Below, piece by piece: positions 29,176 to 37,789 of a stretch of DNA of 64,000 nucleotides (position 1 is the first letter of the stretch; every line of letters starts with the position of its first letter). Both the position numbers and the translations under genes were made by a program. Source of the stretch: Herbaspirillum sp. SJZ106 (GTDB lineage: Bacteria > Pseudomonadota > Gammaproteobacteria > Burkholderiales > Burkholderiaceae_D); contig NZ_VFNI01000004.1 in NCBI RefSeq assembly GCF_006715495.1, positions 439,013 through 503,012 of the forward strand, in the 5' to 3' direction. The notes below the pieces were generated by a model. It did not search any database, had not been told where the DNA came from, and was given only the letters and a program-made list of their open reading frames with translations.

Positions 29176-30480
29176 TTACTTGTTCACCAGCCTGGCCGGC
29201 AGGGCCAGGGTCAACAGGCCGCCGACCACCAGCGAGGCCGCCAGCACATACATGCCGGCATTGGTGCTCTGGGTGGTGTCCTTGAGCCAGCCCACCAGGA
29301 ACGGGCTGACGAAACCGGCCAGGTTGCCCAGCGAGTTGATCAGCGCGATGCCGGCCGCCGCCGCGGTGCCCGACAGGAAGGCCGTCGGCAGGCTCCAGAA
29401 CAGCGGCAGGGTGGTCAGGATGCCGACGCTGGCCAGCGTCAGCGAAGCCATCGCCATCGCGGTGTTGTGGTCGTACACGGTCGAGGCCAGCAGGCCCACG
29501 CAGCCCAGGAAGGCCGGGATCGCGACGTGCCAGCGGCGCTCGCGGCGGGCATCGGCGCTGCGGCCGATCAGCACCATGGCGACGGCGGCGAAGGCGTAGG
29601 GAATCGCCGTCAGCAAGCCGACATTGAGCGGATCGGTGACGCCGGTGGTCTTGATGATGGTCGGCAGCCAGAAGCTCACGCCATACAGACCCATGACGAA
29701 GCAGAAGTAGATCAGCGCGCCCAGCCAGACACGGCCGTTGGCGAACATCTCCGACAGCGAGAGATGTTCTTTCTGGCTGTCTTCCTTGCGGATGTTGGTT
29801 TCCAGCAGGGTCTTTTCCTGCTCGTTGAGCCAATGCGCGTCGCGGATGCGGTCTTTCATGTAGACAATGACCAGCACGCCCAGGACCAGCGAAGGAATGG
29901 CTTCCAGGATGAACATCCATTGCCAGCCGGTATGGCCCCAGATGCCCGGCATGGAATGCATGATCCAGCCCGACAGCGGGCCGCCGATCACGCCCGACAA
30001 GGCGATGCCGGTCATGAACAGCGCGGTGATCTTGCCGCGCCGCTCGGCCGGATACCAGTAGGTCAGGTACAGGATCACGCCGGGGAAGAAGCCGGCTTCG
30101 GCCACGCCCAGCAGGAAGCGCATGATGTAGAACATGGTCGGCGTGGTGACATACGCCATCGCGCCCGAGATGATGCCCCAGGTGATCATGATGCGGGCGA
30201 TCCACAGGCGGGCGCCCACCTTGTGCAGGATCATGTTGCTGGGGACTTCGAAGATGAAATAGCCGATGAAGAAGATGCCGGCGCCCAGGCCGTAGACGGT
30301 TTCGCTGAACTTGAGGTCGGACAGCATCTGCAGCTTGGCGAAGCCGACGTTGACGCGGTCCAGATAAGAGGCCACATAGCACAGGAACAGCAGCGGCAGC
30401 AGCCGCCAGGTGACTTTGGCATAGGTGGCATCTTCAAAGGTGCTGCCGGACGAGGCGCTCAGGCCTGCGTTGTAGGTCAT
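29176..30480 (-). CDS. MFS transporter, anion:cation symporter (ACS) family
   Basis: A 434-residue carrier with 12 predicted helices. CYVASYLDRVNVGFAKLQM after the first helix and GVAEAGFFPGVILYLTYWYPAERRGK are signatures of the ACS group (tartrate, phthalate, glucarate and hydroxyphenylacetate carriers). The substrate is probably an organic anion, not identifiable further. Its upstream region holds a long AT-rich palindrome (30667-30694). The divergent CitMHS carrier points to organic-acid uptake as a common theme here. Confidence 0.9.
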   Translation of the reverse strand: MTYNAGLSASSGSTFEDATYAKVTWRLLPLLFLCYVASYLDRVNVGFAKLQMLSDLKFSETVYGLGAGIFFIGYFIFEVPSNMILHKVGARLWIARIMITWGIISGAMAYVTTPTMFYIMRFLLGVAEAGFFPGVILYLTYWYPAERRGKITALFMTGIALSGVIGGPLSGWIMHSMPGIWGHTGWQWMFILEAIPSLVLGVLVIVYMKDRIRDAHWLNEQEKTLLETNIRKEDSQKEHLSLSEMFANGRVWLGALIYFCFVMGLYGVSFWLPTIIKTTGVTDPLNVGLLTAIPYAFAAVAMVLIGRSADARRERRWHVAIPAFLGCVGLLASTVYDHNTAMAMASLTLASVGILTTLPLFWSLPTAFLSGTAAAAGIALINSLGNLAGFVSPFLVGWLKDTTQSTNAGMYVLAASLVVGGLLTLALPARLVNK

Positions 30481-31070
30481 GTCTCACTCCAAAAGGTGTG
30501 CGCGGAATATTTATAGTTGTCTGTCTGCGCCATCCAGCCACATCCGGCCATATGACTTGCGCAGCATCGCTTGGGTCAGCGGGTGCCCAGCATTGTAGTG
30601 GCGGCGGTGCGGTTGTCAATATAGATCGCCAGGTAGCCGCGATATAGAGAGATGATGCGCCAGAGCCTGATAATAATTAATATATTATTATCAGGATGCG
30701 TTGCCAATCGTTCGATGTTTTCTGAGCGGCAGCGGCGAGATGAGGGGGCTCGGATCGCTTGAATTCAAAAATGTACGAAGACACATACGAGTCAAATACA
30801 AGAGTTCGGAGATCCTTTGCGTCAGATCGTCAAAAAATACAAAGATGGGGCATTCTTTCGGCGGCAAGCATTTACGGGGAAATGACGCTGCCGCAAATAG
30901 TCGGCTTTTTCCTGTAGCGCTCAAATCCCGTTCGATTCTTTTGGAAAAGGGGCACGGCCAGTGCCTGGTCATCGGCGCCGGCCGATAAGTAGTCGCGCCG
31001 CCGATCCGGAATCGAACGCACAGGCCCAAAAACATTAACTGATGAAATATCAAAAAGACGGAGGCATACA
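30481..31070. other. Long intergenic region with lower GC
   Basis: 590 bases between two divergent carrier genes. Short frames on both strands show no family resemblance and I do not call them. GC is visibly lower than in the flanks from about 30640 onward. The palindrome at 30667-30694 is listed separately. Confidence 0.5.
30667..30694. promoter_or_regulatory. Perfect AT-rich inverted repeat
   Basis: Arms CTGATAATAAT and ATTATTATCAG are exact reverse complements around a 6-base TAATAT centre. It lies 187 bases upstream of the MFS start and 377 bases upstream of the CitMHS start. It could be an operator for an unknown dimeric regulator; it has no T-run and a weak stem, so a terminator is unlikely. 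Confidence 0.55.
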
Positions 31071-32387
31071 TTGATAACCCTATTAGGGCTGCTCACAATT
31101 TTCTCTGTTGTGATCTTCTTGCTGACGGGGAAAGGGGCGCCGATCATCGGCTTGATTCTTTTCCCGTTGCTGGGCGCCATATTGGCGGGTTTCGGCCCGG
31201 CCGAACTCGGGGTCTTTTTCACCCAGGGCCTGAGCAAAGTGATCCAGGTTGCGGCGATGTTCATCTTCGCGATCACTTTTTTCGGAATCATGCAGGACGT
31301 CGGCCTGTTCAGGCCGCTCATCAAATGGATGCTGACCATCACCAAGGGCAACGTGATCGCGGTGACGGTGGGCACGGCATTATTGGGCATGCTGGCGCAT
31401 CTCGATGGCGCCGGTGCAACGACATTCTTGTTAACGATCCCGGCGCTGTTGCCGCTGTACAAAAAACTGAGGATGAGCCCCTATCTCATGTTGATGGTGC
31501 TGGCCCTTGGGGCCGGCATACTCAATATGCTGCCGTGGGCCGGGCCATTGGGGCGGGCGGCAGCGGTAACGGGAATCGATGTCAGTATGTTATGGCGCCC
31601 GATAATCGCCGTGCAGCTTACGGGCGTGGTTCTCCTGGTATTGCTGGCGGTTGTCCTGGGAATCAGGGAGAAACGCCGTATTTCGGCCCAGGGGCTGTCT
31701 GCCGGCCATGCAGGCAGCGAGCATATCGAGGAGCATGACCGGCTTTCCAGCGCGGAAGAAGCGCTGTTGCGTCCTAAACTCCTTTGGCTCAATGCCTTGA
31801 TCTTCTTGAGCGTATTGGGTGCGCTGGTGGTAGGGATTTTGCCGTCCGCGTATATATTCATGATCGGGTTGTCGGTGGCGCTGCTGGTCAATTACCCATC
31901 GCTTCCCATGCAAATGGAGCGTTTCAAGGCGCATGCCCCCAATGCGTTGATGATGGGCGCCATTATTCTTGCCGCCGGCTCGTTCCTTGGCATGATGGAT
32001 GGCACCGGCATGCTGAAATCGATTGCGGCCGATCTGGTGACGATCTTGCCAGCCAGCATGGTTCCCCATCTGCATATCATCCTCGGCATCTTCGGTCTTC
32101 CGATGGAGTTGGTGCTCAGTACCGATGCCTATTATTTCGGCTTGCTTCCGATTGTCATGCAGATTGTTTCCATGCACGGGGTTGAACCGGCCGTCACCGT
32201 CTATGCGTTAGTGATCGGCAATGTGGTCGGAACCTTCATCAGTCCATTCTCTCCCGCGCTTTGGTTAGCCCTCGGGTTGGCCAATCTGGAAATGGGCAAA
32301 CATATCCGCTATTCGCTGTTTTGGATGTGGGGGCTCTCGCTCTGCCTGCTCGGCGTCGCCGTACTGCTTGGGGTGATTCCCCTGTAG
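31071..32387 (+). CDS. CitMHS family citrate/H+ (metal-citrate) symporter
   Basis: A 438-residue carrier with about 11-12 helices. MLAHLDGAGATTFLLTIPALLPLY, NMLPWAGPLGRAAAVTGID and LSTDAYYFGLLPIV are typical of CitM/CitH, which take up citrate complexed with a divalent metal with protons. The start is TTG at 31071, with GGAGG six bases upstream. Codon choice is more AT-rich than in the neighbours, suggesting acquisition. No citrate lyase or two-component CitST-type genes are adjacent. Confidence 0.9.
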   Translation: MITLLGLLTIFSVVIFLLTGKGAPIIGLILFPLLGAILAGFGPAELGVFFTQGLSKVIQVAAMFIFAITFFGIMQDVGLFRPLIKWMLTITKGNVIAVTVGTALLGMLAHLDGAGATTFLLTIPALLPLYKKLRMSPYLMLMVLALGAGILNMLPWAGPLGRAAAVTGIDVSMLWRPIIAVQLTGVVLLVLLAVVLGIREKRRISAQGLSAGHAGSEHIEEHDRLSSAEEALLRPKLLWLNALIFLSVLGALVVGILPSAYIFMIGLSVALLVNYPSLPMQMERFKAHAPNALMMGAIILAAGSFLGMMDGTGMLKSIAADLVTILPASMVPHLHIILGIFGLPMELVLSTDAYYFGLLPIVMQIVSMHGVEPAVTVYALVIGNVVGTFISPFSPALWLALGLANLEMGKHIRYSLFWMWGLSLCLLGVAVLLGVIPL

Positions 32388-32440
32388 CCTTATCGCGCGT
32401 CTAGTCCTCAATGGCTGGACAGGCTTTATCGCAACAAAAC

Positions 32441-32473
32441 AAAACGCCCGATACACCGTATCGGGCGTTTTTT
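32441..32473. terminator. Bidirectional terminator between CitMHS and SDR genes
   Basis: Perfect 10-bp stem CGCCCGATAC / GTATCGGGCG with a 3-base loop, A4 before and T6 after. Confidence 0.92.
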
Positions 32474-32524
32474 CGCTTGCGGTGCAGAGATGCCCTTCGA
32501 TTGTCGAAGGGCGCGGGCAGGCGC

Positions 32525-33283
32525 TTACACGCAACGGCCGCCGTCGACTTCCACGCACACGCCGGTGACGAACGCTGCCTCGTCCGAGCCCAGGTAGAGG
32601 CAGGCATTGGCGATGTCCTGCGGGGTCGAGAAACGGCCCATCGGGATCGTGGCCACGAACTTCTTGCGGTTTTCCGGGGTGTCGGGCACGCCCATGAACT
32701 CCGACAGCAGGCCGGTGGCCGAGATCACCGGGTTGACGCAATTCACGCGGATGTTGTCCGGCCCCAGTTCGGCGGCCATCGACTTGCTGGTGGTAATGAC
32801 CGCACCCTTGCTGCCGTTGTACCAAGTCAGGCCCGGGCGCGGACGGATGCCGGCGGTAGAAGCGATGTTGATGAACACGCCGCCGCCGACCTTGCGGAAA
32901 TGCGGCACGAAGGTCTTGGCCGACAGGAAGATGCTCTTGACGTTGACCGCGTAGACGCGGTCGAACTCGGCTTCCTCCACTTCCAGCATGGGCCGGTTGC
33001 GGTGCGTGGTGCCGGCATTGTTGACCATGATGTGCATGGCGCCGTAGTGCTCCAGCGCGGCGGCCAGCAGGCGGTCCATGTCGGCCGCCTTCGACACGTC
33101 GGCCTTGACGAAGACGGCGCGCCCGCCGGCTTGCCTGATTTCCTCCACCACGCGCAGGCCGCCGGCCTCGCCGATGTCGGCCACCACCACCGATGCGCCT
33201 TCGCGGGCGTAAGCCTTGGCGATGCCTTCGCCGAATCCCGAACCGCCGCCGGTCACGATGGCCACTTTGTCTTGCAAACGCAT
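32525..33283 (-). CDS. Short-chain dehydrogenase/reductase (SDR), classical type
   Basis: A 252-residue NAD(P)-dependent oxidoreductase. TGGGSGFGEGIAKAYA is the cofactor-binding motif, NNAG is conserved, and the catalytic Ser, Tyr and Lys lie in INIASTAG and TWYNGSKGAV (Tyr-x-x-x-Lys with Asn-Gly-Ser between). VVADI suggests NAD rather than NADP. The substrate is unknown. It follows the aldehyde dehydrogenase by 59 bases on the same strand: an alcohol or sugar could be oxidised by this SDR and the aldehyde by the dehydrogenase. The start is MRLQDKVAIVTGG at 33283, not the earlier frame opening. Confidence 0.9.
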   Translation of the reverse strand: MRLQDKVAIVTGGGSGFGEGIAKAYAREGASVVVADIGEAGGLRVVEEIRQAGGRAVFVKADVSKAADMDRLLAAALEHYGAMHIMVNNAGTTHRNRPMLEVEEAEFDRVYAVNVKSIFLSAKTFVPHFRKVGGGVFINIASTAGIRPRPGLTWYNGSKGAVITTSKSMAAELGPDNIRVNCVNPVISATGLLSEFMGVPDTPENRKKFVATIPMGRFSTPQDIANACLYLGSDEAAFVTGVCVEVDGGRCV

Positions 33284-33342
33284 GTTGTCTCCTTGTGGGT
33301 GATTCTGTTCAATGATGAGTGATTGGCGCATCAGCCGCGGCA

Positions 33343-34776
33343 TCAACCGTGGCGGATCGCGATGGTTTTCAGGACGGTGAAGCCGTACAGGGCTTCGAAA
33401 CCTTTCTCGCGCCCGTGGCCGCTGGCCTTGACGCCGCCGAAGGGCAGCTCGACGCCGCCGCCGGCGCCGTAGTTGTTGATGAATACCTGGCCGCTGCGGA
33501 TGGCGCGCGCCATGCGCAACTGGCGCGCGCCGTCATTGGTCCAGACGCTGGCCACCAGGCCGTAGTCGGTGCCGTTGGCCAGGCGGATCGCCTCGACTTC
33601 GTCGTCGAAAGGCATCGCGGCCAATACCGGCCCGAACACTTCCTCCTGCGCCAGGCGGTGCTGCGGCGGCACGTCGCGCAACAGCGTGGGCGCCTGGTAG
33701 AAGCCGGAAGCGGGCGACTTGGAATCGATGCTGCCCTGGGCGACGATGGCGATCTTGTCGCTGCGGGCGTCGGACAGGAAGCCGGCCACGCGTTCCTGCT
33801 GCGTCTTGCGGATCAGCGGGCCGCAATCCAGGTCCATCTGCGAGGAACCCACGCGCAATTTGGAAAACAGCTGGCCCAGGCGATCCAGCACTTTTTCATA
33901 AGCGCCGCGCTGCACCAGCAAGCGGCTGCCGGCGGAACAGGTCTGTCCGGCATTTTGCACGATGGCGTTGACCACCACCGGCAGCATGGCGTCGATATCG
34001 GCGTCGTCGAACACCACCTGCGGCGACTTGCCGCCCAGTTCCAGCGTCACCGGCGTATGGTGCTCGGCGGCGGCGCGCACCACCACCTTGCCGATGCTGG
34101 GCGAACCGGTGAAGGAAACGTGGTCGATGTCGGGATGCTTGACCAGCAGGTCGCCGGCCTCATGGCCATAGCCGGTGACGATGTTGAGCGCGCCTTCGGG
34201 GAAACCGACCTCGGCCGCCAGCTCGGCCACGCGCAGGATGGACAGGCAGGCGTCTTCGGCCGGCTTGACCACGCAGGTGTTGCCCGCGGCCAGCGCGCCG
34301 CCCACGCAGCGGCCGAAGATCTGCATCGGATAGTTCCAGGGCACGATATGCGCGGTCACGCCATGCGGTTCGCGCAGCGTCAGCACGGTGTAGCCGGCCT
34401 GGTAGGGGATGGTGTCGCCATGCAGCTTGTCGGCCGCGCCGGCGTAGAACTCGAAGTAGCGCACGATGGCGGCCGCATCGGCGCGCGCCTGCTTCATCGG
34501 CTTGCCGCAGTCGCGGCCTTCCAGCTGGGCCAGTTCTTCCTGGTGTTCCTGCAGCCTGATCGACAATTTCATCAGCAGGCGGCCGCGTTCGGCGGCCGAC
34601 AGCTTGCCCCAGGCACCTTCGTAGGCGCGGCGCGCGGCCTTGACGGCGCGTTCGACGTCGGTCTCGTTGCCGCGCGCGATGGCCTCGAAGGCCTGGCCAT
34701 CGGAGGGATCGATGACCGGAATGCTTTCGCCGGAAGCGGGAGCGACCCAGCGGTTGTCGATGAAGTGCTGTTTCAT
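33343..34776 (-). CDS. NAD(P)-dependent aldehyde dehydrogenase
   Basis: A 477-residue ALDH-superfamily enzyme. VPWNYP, the oxyanion and cofactor part GNTCVVKPAE, SFTGSPSIGKVV, catalytic Glu in TLELGGKSPQVV and catalytic Cys in NAGQTCSAGSR are all intact, as is EEVFGPVLAAM. It oxidises an aldehyde to the acid. A promoter 180 bases upstream and the divergent GntR gene suggest substrate-induced expression with the SDR. The frame extends to 34914, but the ATG at 34776 (MKQHFIDNRW) is the family start. Confidence 0.93.
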   Translation of the reverse strand: MKQHFIDNRWVAPASGESIPVIDPSDGQAFEAIARGNETDVERAVKAARRAYEGAWGKLSAAERGRLLMKLSIRLQEHQEELAQLEGRDCGKPMKQARADAAAIVRYFEFYAGAADKLHGDTIPYQAGYTVLTLREPHGVTAHIVPWNYPMQIFGRCVGGALAAGNTCVVKPAEDACLSILRVAELAAEVGFPEGALNIVTGYGHEAGDLLVKHPDIDHVSFTGSPSIGKVVVRAAAEHHTPVTLELGGKSPQVVFDDADIDAMLPVVVNAIVQNAGQTCSAGSRLLVQRGAYEKVLDRLGQLFSKLRVGSSQMDLDCGPLIRKTQQERVAGFLSDARSDKIAIVAQGSIDSKSPASGFYQAPTLLRDVPPQHRLAQEEVFGPVLAAMPFDDEVEAIRLANGTDYGLVASVWTNDGARQLRMARAIRSGQVFINNYGAGGGVELPFGGVKASGHGREKGFEALYGFTVLKTIAIRHG

Positions 34777-34958
34777 GGGCGATGCGTCCTTTCGGTTGAG
34801 TCCTGGGCAGGTGCTGAGGCAAGGCGAAACGGCAGGGCGGGCCGGCGCGATATGCTGGATATGCGCGAACCCGATGGGACGTGGTCTCCTGTCGTTCTGT
34901 GGCGTCCGCTGCAAGGCTTGGTGATGCTGGGCGATGGCGGCGCGGTTTATGGGTGCTC

Positions 34959-34987
34959 AATCTAAGGCAGCCCTTAAAAGCTGTCAA
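34959..34987 (-). promoter_or_regulatory. Sigma-70 promoter for the aldehyde dehydrogenase-SDR pair
   Basis: On the minus strand TTGACA (34987-34982) and TAGATT (34964-34959) are exactly 17 bases apart. The -35 is embedded in AAATTGACA, a motif that recurs twice near the GntR gene, so a repressor could bind over it. Confidence 0.65.
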
Positions 34988-35083
34988 TTTATTTTACTTA
35001 TTTAATGCGCGCCAGCTTTGGCAAAAACTATCTGCATCCGCGGCAAATCCGCTACCATGCCCCTCGTGCGACAGATGAAGAAG

Positions 35084-35102
35084 CCGTTTCATTGTGAAAC
35101 GG
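35084..35102. promoter_or_regulatory. Inverted repeat just before the GntR gene
   Basis: CCGTTTCATTGTGAAACGG: exact 8-bp arms around TTG, ending 22 bases before the ATG. The inner GTTTCATTGTGAAAC resembles operators of dimeric winged-helix regulators. It could serve autoregulation. Confidence 0.5.
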
Positions 35103-35124
35103 TTTCCAAGCGGGGAGGGACGAT

Positions 35125-35964
35125 ATGTCGAAGTCCAGCCAGCCGCGCCGCCCCGATGCGGCCAGCGGCGAGGTATCGGCCAAAGTTGTCAATTTGAAGA
35201 ACGTGGCGCGCGGCGCCGGCGGTTCGCCGGAAATCCTGACGCTGGCCGCGGCCGGCCTGGGGCCGGTGCGTCCGGAGCGTTTTGCCGAACGCATCTACGA
35301 GACGCTGTTCCACGCCATCGTCGAAGGCCGTATCGCGGTCGGCAGCAAGCTGCCGGCGGAAAATGACCTGGCCACGCTGTTTGACGTGTCGCGGCCGGTG
35401 GTGCGGCAGGCGCTGGACCGCCTGCGCGAAGACCAGCTGGTCGAGTCGATCCGCGGTTCCGGCACCTACGTGAAGGAAAAGCCGGGCCTGGCGACGACGC
35501 CGCAGGATGCCGAGCCCGAGACCCGCATCGGCCACATCATGAACGGCCTGGAGCTGCGCCTGGTGATCGAGCCGGAATGCGCCTACATGGCTGCGCTGCG
35601 CCGCAATGCGCAGGACCTGGAGAAGATGGAGCGCCTGCTGGAAGGCTTCGAACAGGCCAATGCCGTGGGCGGTATCGCCCATCATTTCGATTTCGCTTTC
35701 CATGAGGCGATCGCCATGGCCACCGCCAATGTGCGTTTCGTGCAGGTGATGAAGACGCTGGAATACGATGTCAGCCACGCCGTCAACATGCTGCGCCACC
35801 TGATGCATATCCCGCCATGGAAGCGTTCGCAGGATGCGATGGACGAGCACCGCCATATCTTCAACCTGATCCGCGAGCAGGATGCCGAAGGGGCGCGGCG
35901 CGCCATGCGGGGCCATATCGAGAACGCCCGCACGCGCATGTTCAACAGCCGGCCGGGGATGTAG
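35125..35964 (+). CDS. GntR-family regulator, FadR subgroup
   Basis: 279 residues. A 45-residue hydrophilic N-terminal arm precedes the winged helix-turn-helix (IVEGRIAVGSKLPAENDLATLFDVSRPVVRQALDRLREDQLV). The helical FCD effector domain (about residues 130-265) has FHEAIA and the metal-binding His pattern (HHFDFAFHEA, HRHIF). FadR-type proteins respond to organic acids or sugars acids. Divergent placement makes it the likely regulator of the aldehyde dehydrogenase-SDR pair. The ATG at 35125 follows GGGGAGGGACGAT. Confidence 0.92.
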   Translation: MSKSSQPRRPDAASGEVSAKVVNLKNVARGAGGSPEILTLAAAGLGPVRPERFAERIYETLFHAIVEGRIAVGSKLPAENDLATLFDVSRPVVRQALDRLREDQLVESIRGSGTYVKEKPGLATTPQDAEPETRIGHIMNGLELRLVIEPECAYMAALRRNAQDLEKMERLLEGFEQANAVGGIAHHFDFAFHEAIAMATANVRFVQVMKTLEYDVSHAVNMLRHLMHIPPWKRSQDAMDEHRHIFNLIREQDAEGARRAMRGHIENARTRMFNSRPGM

Positions 35965-35988
35965 CGCCAGAGACTGCATTGGCCCATG

Positions 35989-36007
35989 TTGTCAAACAAA
36001 TTGACAA
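35989..36007. promoter_or_regulatory. Inverted repeat between the GntR and LysR genes
   Basis: TTGTCAAACAAATTGACAA: exact 7-bp arms with a 5-base spacer, 55 bases before the LysR start. The right arm is part of AAATTGACA, also found at 34982-34990 and 35187-35195 on the minus strand. Confidence 0.5.
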
Positions 36008-36062
36008 ATGATGCGCCGGCCGGCACAAGACAATCAATCACGAACCACTGGAATCTGCCCGA

Positions 36063-37004
36063 ATGGAATTGCGTCAACTGCGGTATTTCGTCGCCATCGT
36101 CGACCACGGCTCCCTCTCACGCGCCGCGCGCGTGCTGCATATCGCGCAGCCGGCCCTGACCCAGCAGATCCGCCAGCTGGAAGACGAGATGGAGGCGCAA
36201 TTGCTGCACCGCTCGGCCCAGGGGGTGATCGCCACCGACGCCGGCAAGGTGTTTTATGAACATGCGCTGGCGATCCTGAAGCAGATCCAGGACGCCAAGC
36301 AGGCCGTGGCGCAATCGACCGACAAGCCCTCCGGCACGGTGGCGCTGGGAATTCCGCAAAGCGTTTCCAACGCGCTGGCGCTGCCGCTGCTCAATGCAGT
36401 GCGCTCCACCTATCCCGAGATCACGTTGCAGCTGACCGAGGAGCTGACCGGCAACCTGATCACCCAGTTGAAGTCCGGCCGCATCAACCTGGCGGTGCTG
36501 TTCGACGACGGCCAGCTGTCTTCCTTCGCCACCACCCCGATGATCGAGGAAGAGATGATGTACATCACCCGCGCCAAGTCGCGTTATGGCGTTTCCGGGC
36601 GCCGCGGGGTGCAACTGGCCAAGGCGATCGAGGCGCCGCTGATCCTGCCGGGGCTGGCGCATGGCGTGCGGCCGCGCATCGAGAACCTGGTGCGCTCCAG
36701 GGGCATGGCGCTGGAGAACGTGATCGAGATCAATTCGGTGGCGATCCTGAAATCGGCCATCCTGGCCGATATCGGCGCCACCATCCTGCCGGTGGCGCCG
36801 CTGCTGGCGGACATCGAGCGCGGGGAAATGGTCGCGCATTCCATCGCCGGGGAAAAGATTTCGCGCACGCTGGCCTTGTGCGCCTCCAAGAACATCCCCC
36901 TGACCAATGCCGCCGCCGCGGTCGAGCAACTGGTGCTCGATGTGACCGACGAATTGTGCCGCTCCGGCAAATGGGGGCATACCGAGCTGCTCAAACGGGA
37001 ATAA
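36063..37004 (+). CDS. LysR-family transcriptional regulator
   Basis: 313 residues. N-terminal winged helix (MELRQLRYFVAIVDHGSLSRAARVLHIAQPALTQQIRQLE) is a textbook LysR domain; the effector domain covers about residues 90-295 (SGTVALGIPQSVSNALALPLL, LITQLKSGRINLAVLFDD). It looks closest to the nitrogen-assimilation-control / CynR-type branch. It is alone on its strand between the GntR gene (98 bases away) and a stress-protein gene; its target is unknown. Confidence 0.92.
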   Translation: MELRQLRYFVAIVDHGSLSRAARVLHIAQPALTQQIRQLEDEMEAQLLHRSAQGVIATDAGKVFYEHALAILKQIQDAKQAVAQSTDKPSGTVALGIPQSVSNALALPLLNAVRSTYPEITLQLTEELTGNLITQLKSGRINLAVLFDDGQLSSFATTPMIEEEMMYITRAKSRYGVSGRRGVQLAKAIEAPLILPGLAHGVRPRIENLVRSRGMALENVIEINSVAILKSAILADIGATILPVAPLLADIERGEMVAHSIAGEKISRTLALCASKNIPLTNAAAAVEQLVLDVTDELCRSGKWGHTELLKRE

Positions 37005-37378
37005 GCGCCGGCGTCGGGGCGGCCCAAAGCCTCATCGCTGCTTGTCCGGGTTTTTCCTCAACATCTCTTAAATCGCCTGCAAATCGCATCAACAGGCGTA
37101 CATCGATCCCGCAACGGGCGTCAATGCTGGCTGCAACCGGCAAGCTCATCTTCATGCTTTCCTTCATCTCCTACAGCCAATGCCTACATGGCCTGATGGA
37201 CTCTTCTGATAGTGGTTGCCGTGGATGCTTTTTACACTGCTGACGTGGACAGACGGTTTGCCCCATCGGCGATATCCGGCAACCGGCCTGACATCGCTGT
37301 GAGACAGGATTGCATCTCCGGCTGCCCTCTGTTTACCTCCCACTTCACTTTTGACTATTCCAGACAAAGGAGTCAGAC
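37005..37378. other. Intergenic region before the KGG protein
   Basis: 374 bases without a credible gene. The last part (37360-37375) contains a good ribosome-binding site, AAAGGAG. No terminator with a T-run was seen after the LysR gene. Confidence 0.4.
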
Positions 37379-37705
37379 ATGGCAAATGTACAAAACCCCG
37401 GCAGCAGCCGCGGCTTTGCAGCGATGGATCCGAACAAGCAGCGCCAGATCGCCAGCATGGGCGGCAAGGCGGCCCATGCCAAAGGCGCCGCCCATGAGTT
37501 CACCTCGGCCGAGGCGCGCGAAGCGGGCCGCAAGGGCGGACTGAACAGCCATGGCCGCAAGAATGGCGCCAATGCCGCTTCCGCTGCCGCCAATTCAGGC
37601 GATGCCGGCGACGGCATGGCTGTTGCGATGCCGCAGATGGCCCAAAGTGCGTCGCAATCGCTTCAGCCGCAACAATCGGACATCAACCCGCCCCAGCAAG
37701 GCTGA
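37379..37705 (+). CDS. KGG-repeat general stress protein
   Basis: A 108-residue very hydrophilic protein. Three KGG-type units are visible: SSRGFAAMDPNKQRQIASMGGKAAH, EAREAGRKGGLNSHG and the intervening GAAHEF part; the tail is rich in Gln, Ser and Asn. Proteins of this sort (like GsiB and YciG) build up under stress and are thought to protect other proteins against drying. AAAGGAG sits seven bases before the ATG. Followed at once by a terminator. Confidence 0.85.
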   Translation: MANVQNPGSSRGFAAMDPNKQRQIASMGGKAAHAKGAAHEFTSAEAREAGRKGGLNSHGRKNGANAASAAANSGDAGDGMAVAMPQMAQSASQSLQPQQSDINPPQQG

Positions 37706-37727
37706 GGGCGGCCCGCCGACGGCAAGC

Positions 37728-37762
37728 GAAAGAAAAGGCGCTGCGGCGCCTTTTCTTTTTTC
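37728..37762. terminator. Bidirectional terminator after the KGG gene
   Basis: GAAAAGGCGC / GCGCCTTTTC (37732-37741 and 37746-37755) with a TGCG loop, followed by six T. It lies between the convergent KGG and YoaK genes. Confidence 0.88.
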
Positions 37763-37789
37763 CGTTTCTCTTTTGGGGCGCCGACCGTC

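Noticed and set aside
30691..31071. Minus-strand frame of 126 codons between the two carriers
   Set aside because: No recognisable family, odd composition, and it covers the likely control region of the CitMHS gene.
33343..34914. Longer aldehyde dehydrogenase beginning at 34914
   Set aside because: The extra residues are unlike the family and would cover the leader behind a clear promoter; ATG 34776 gives the standard start.
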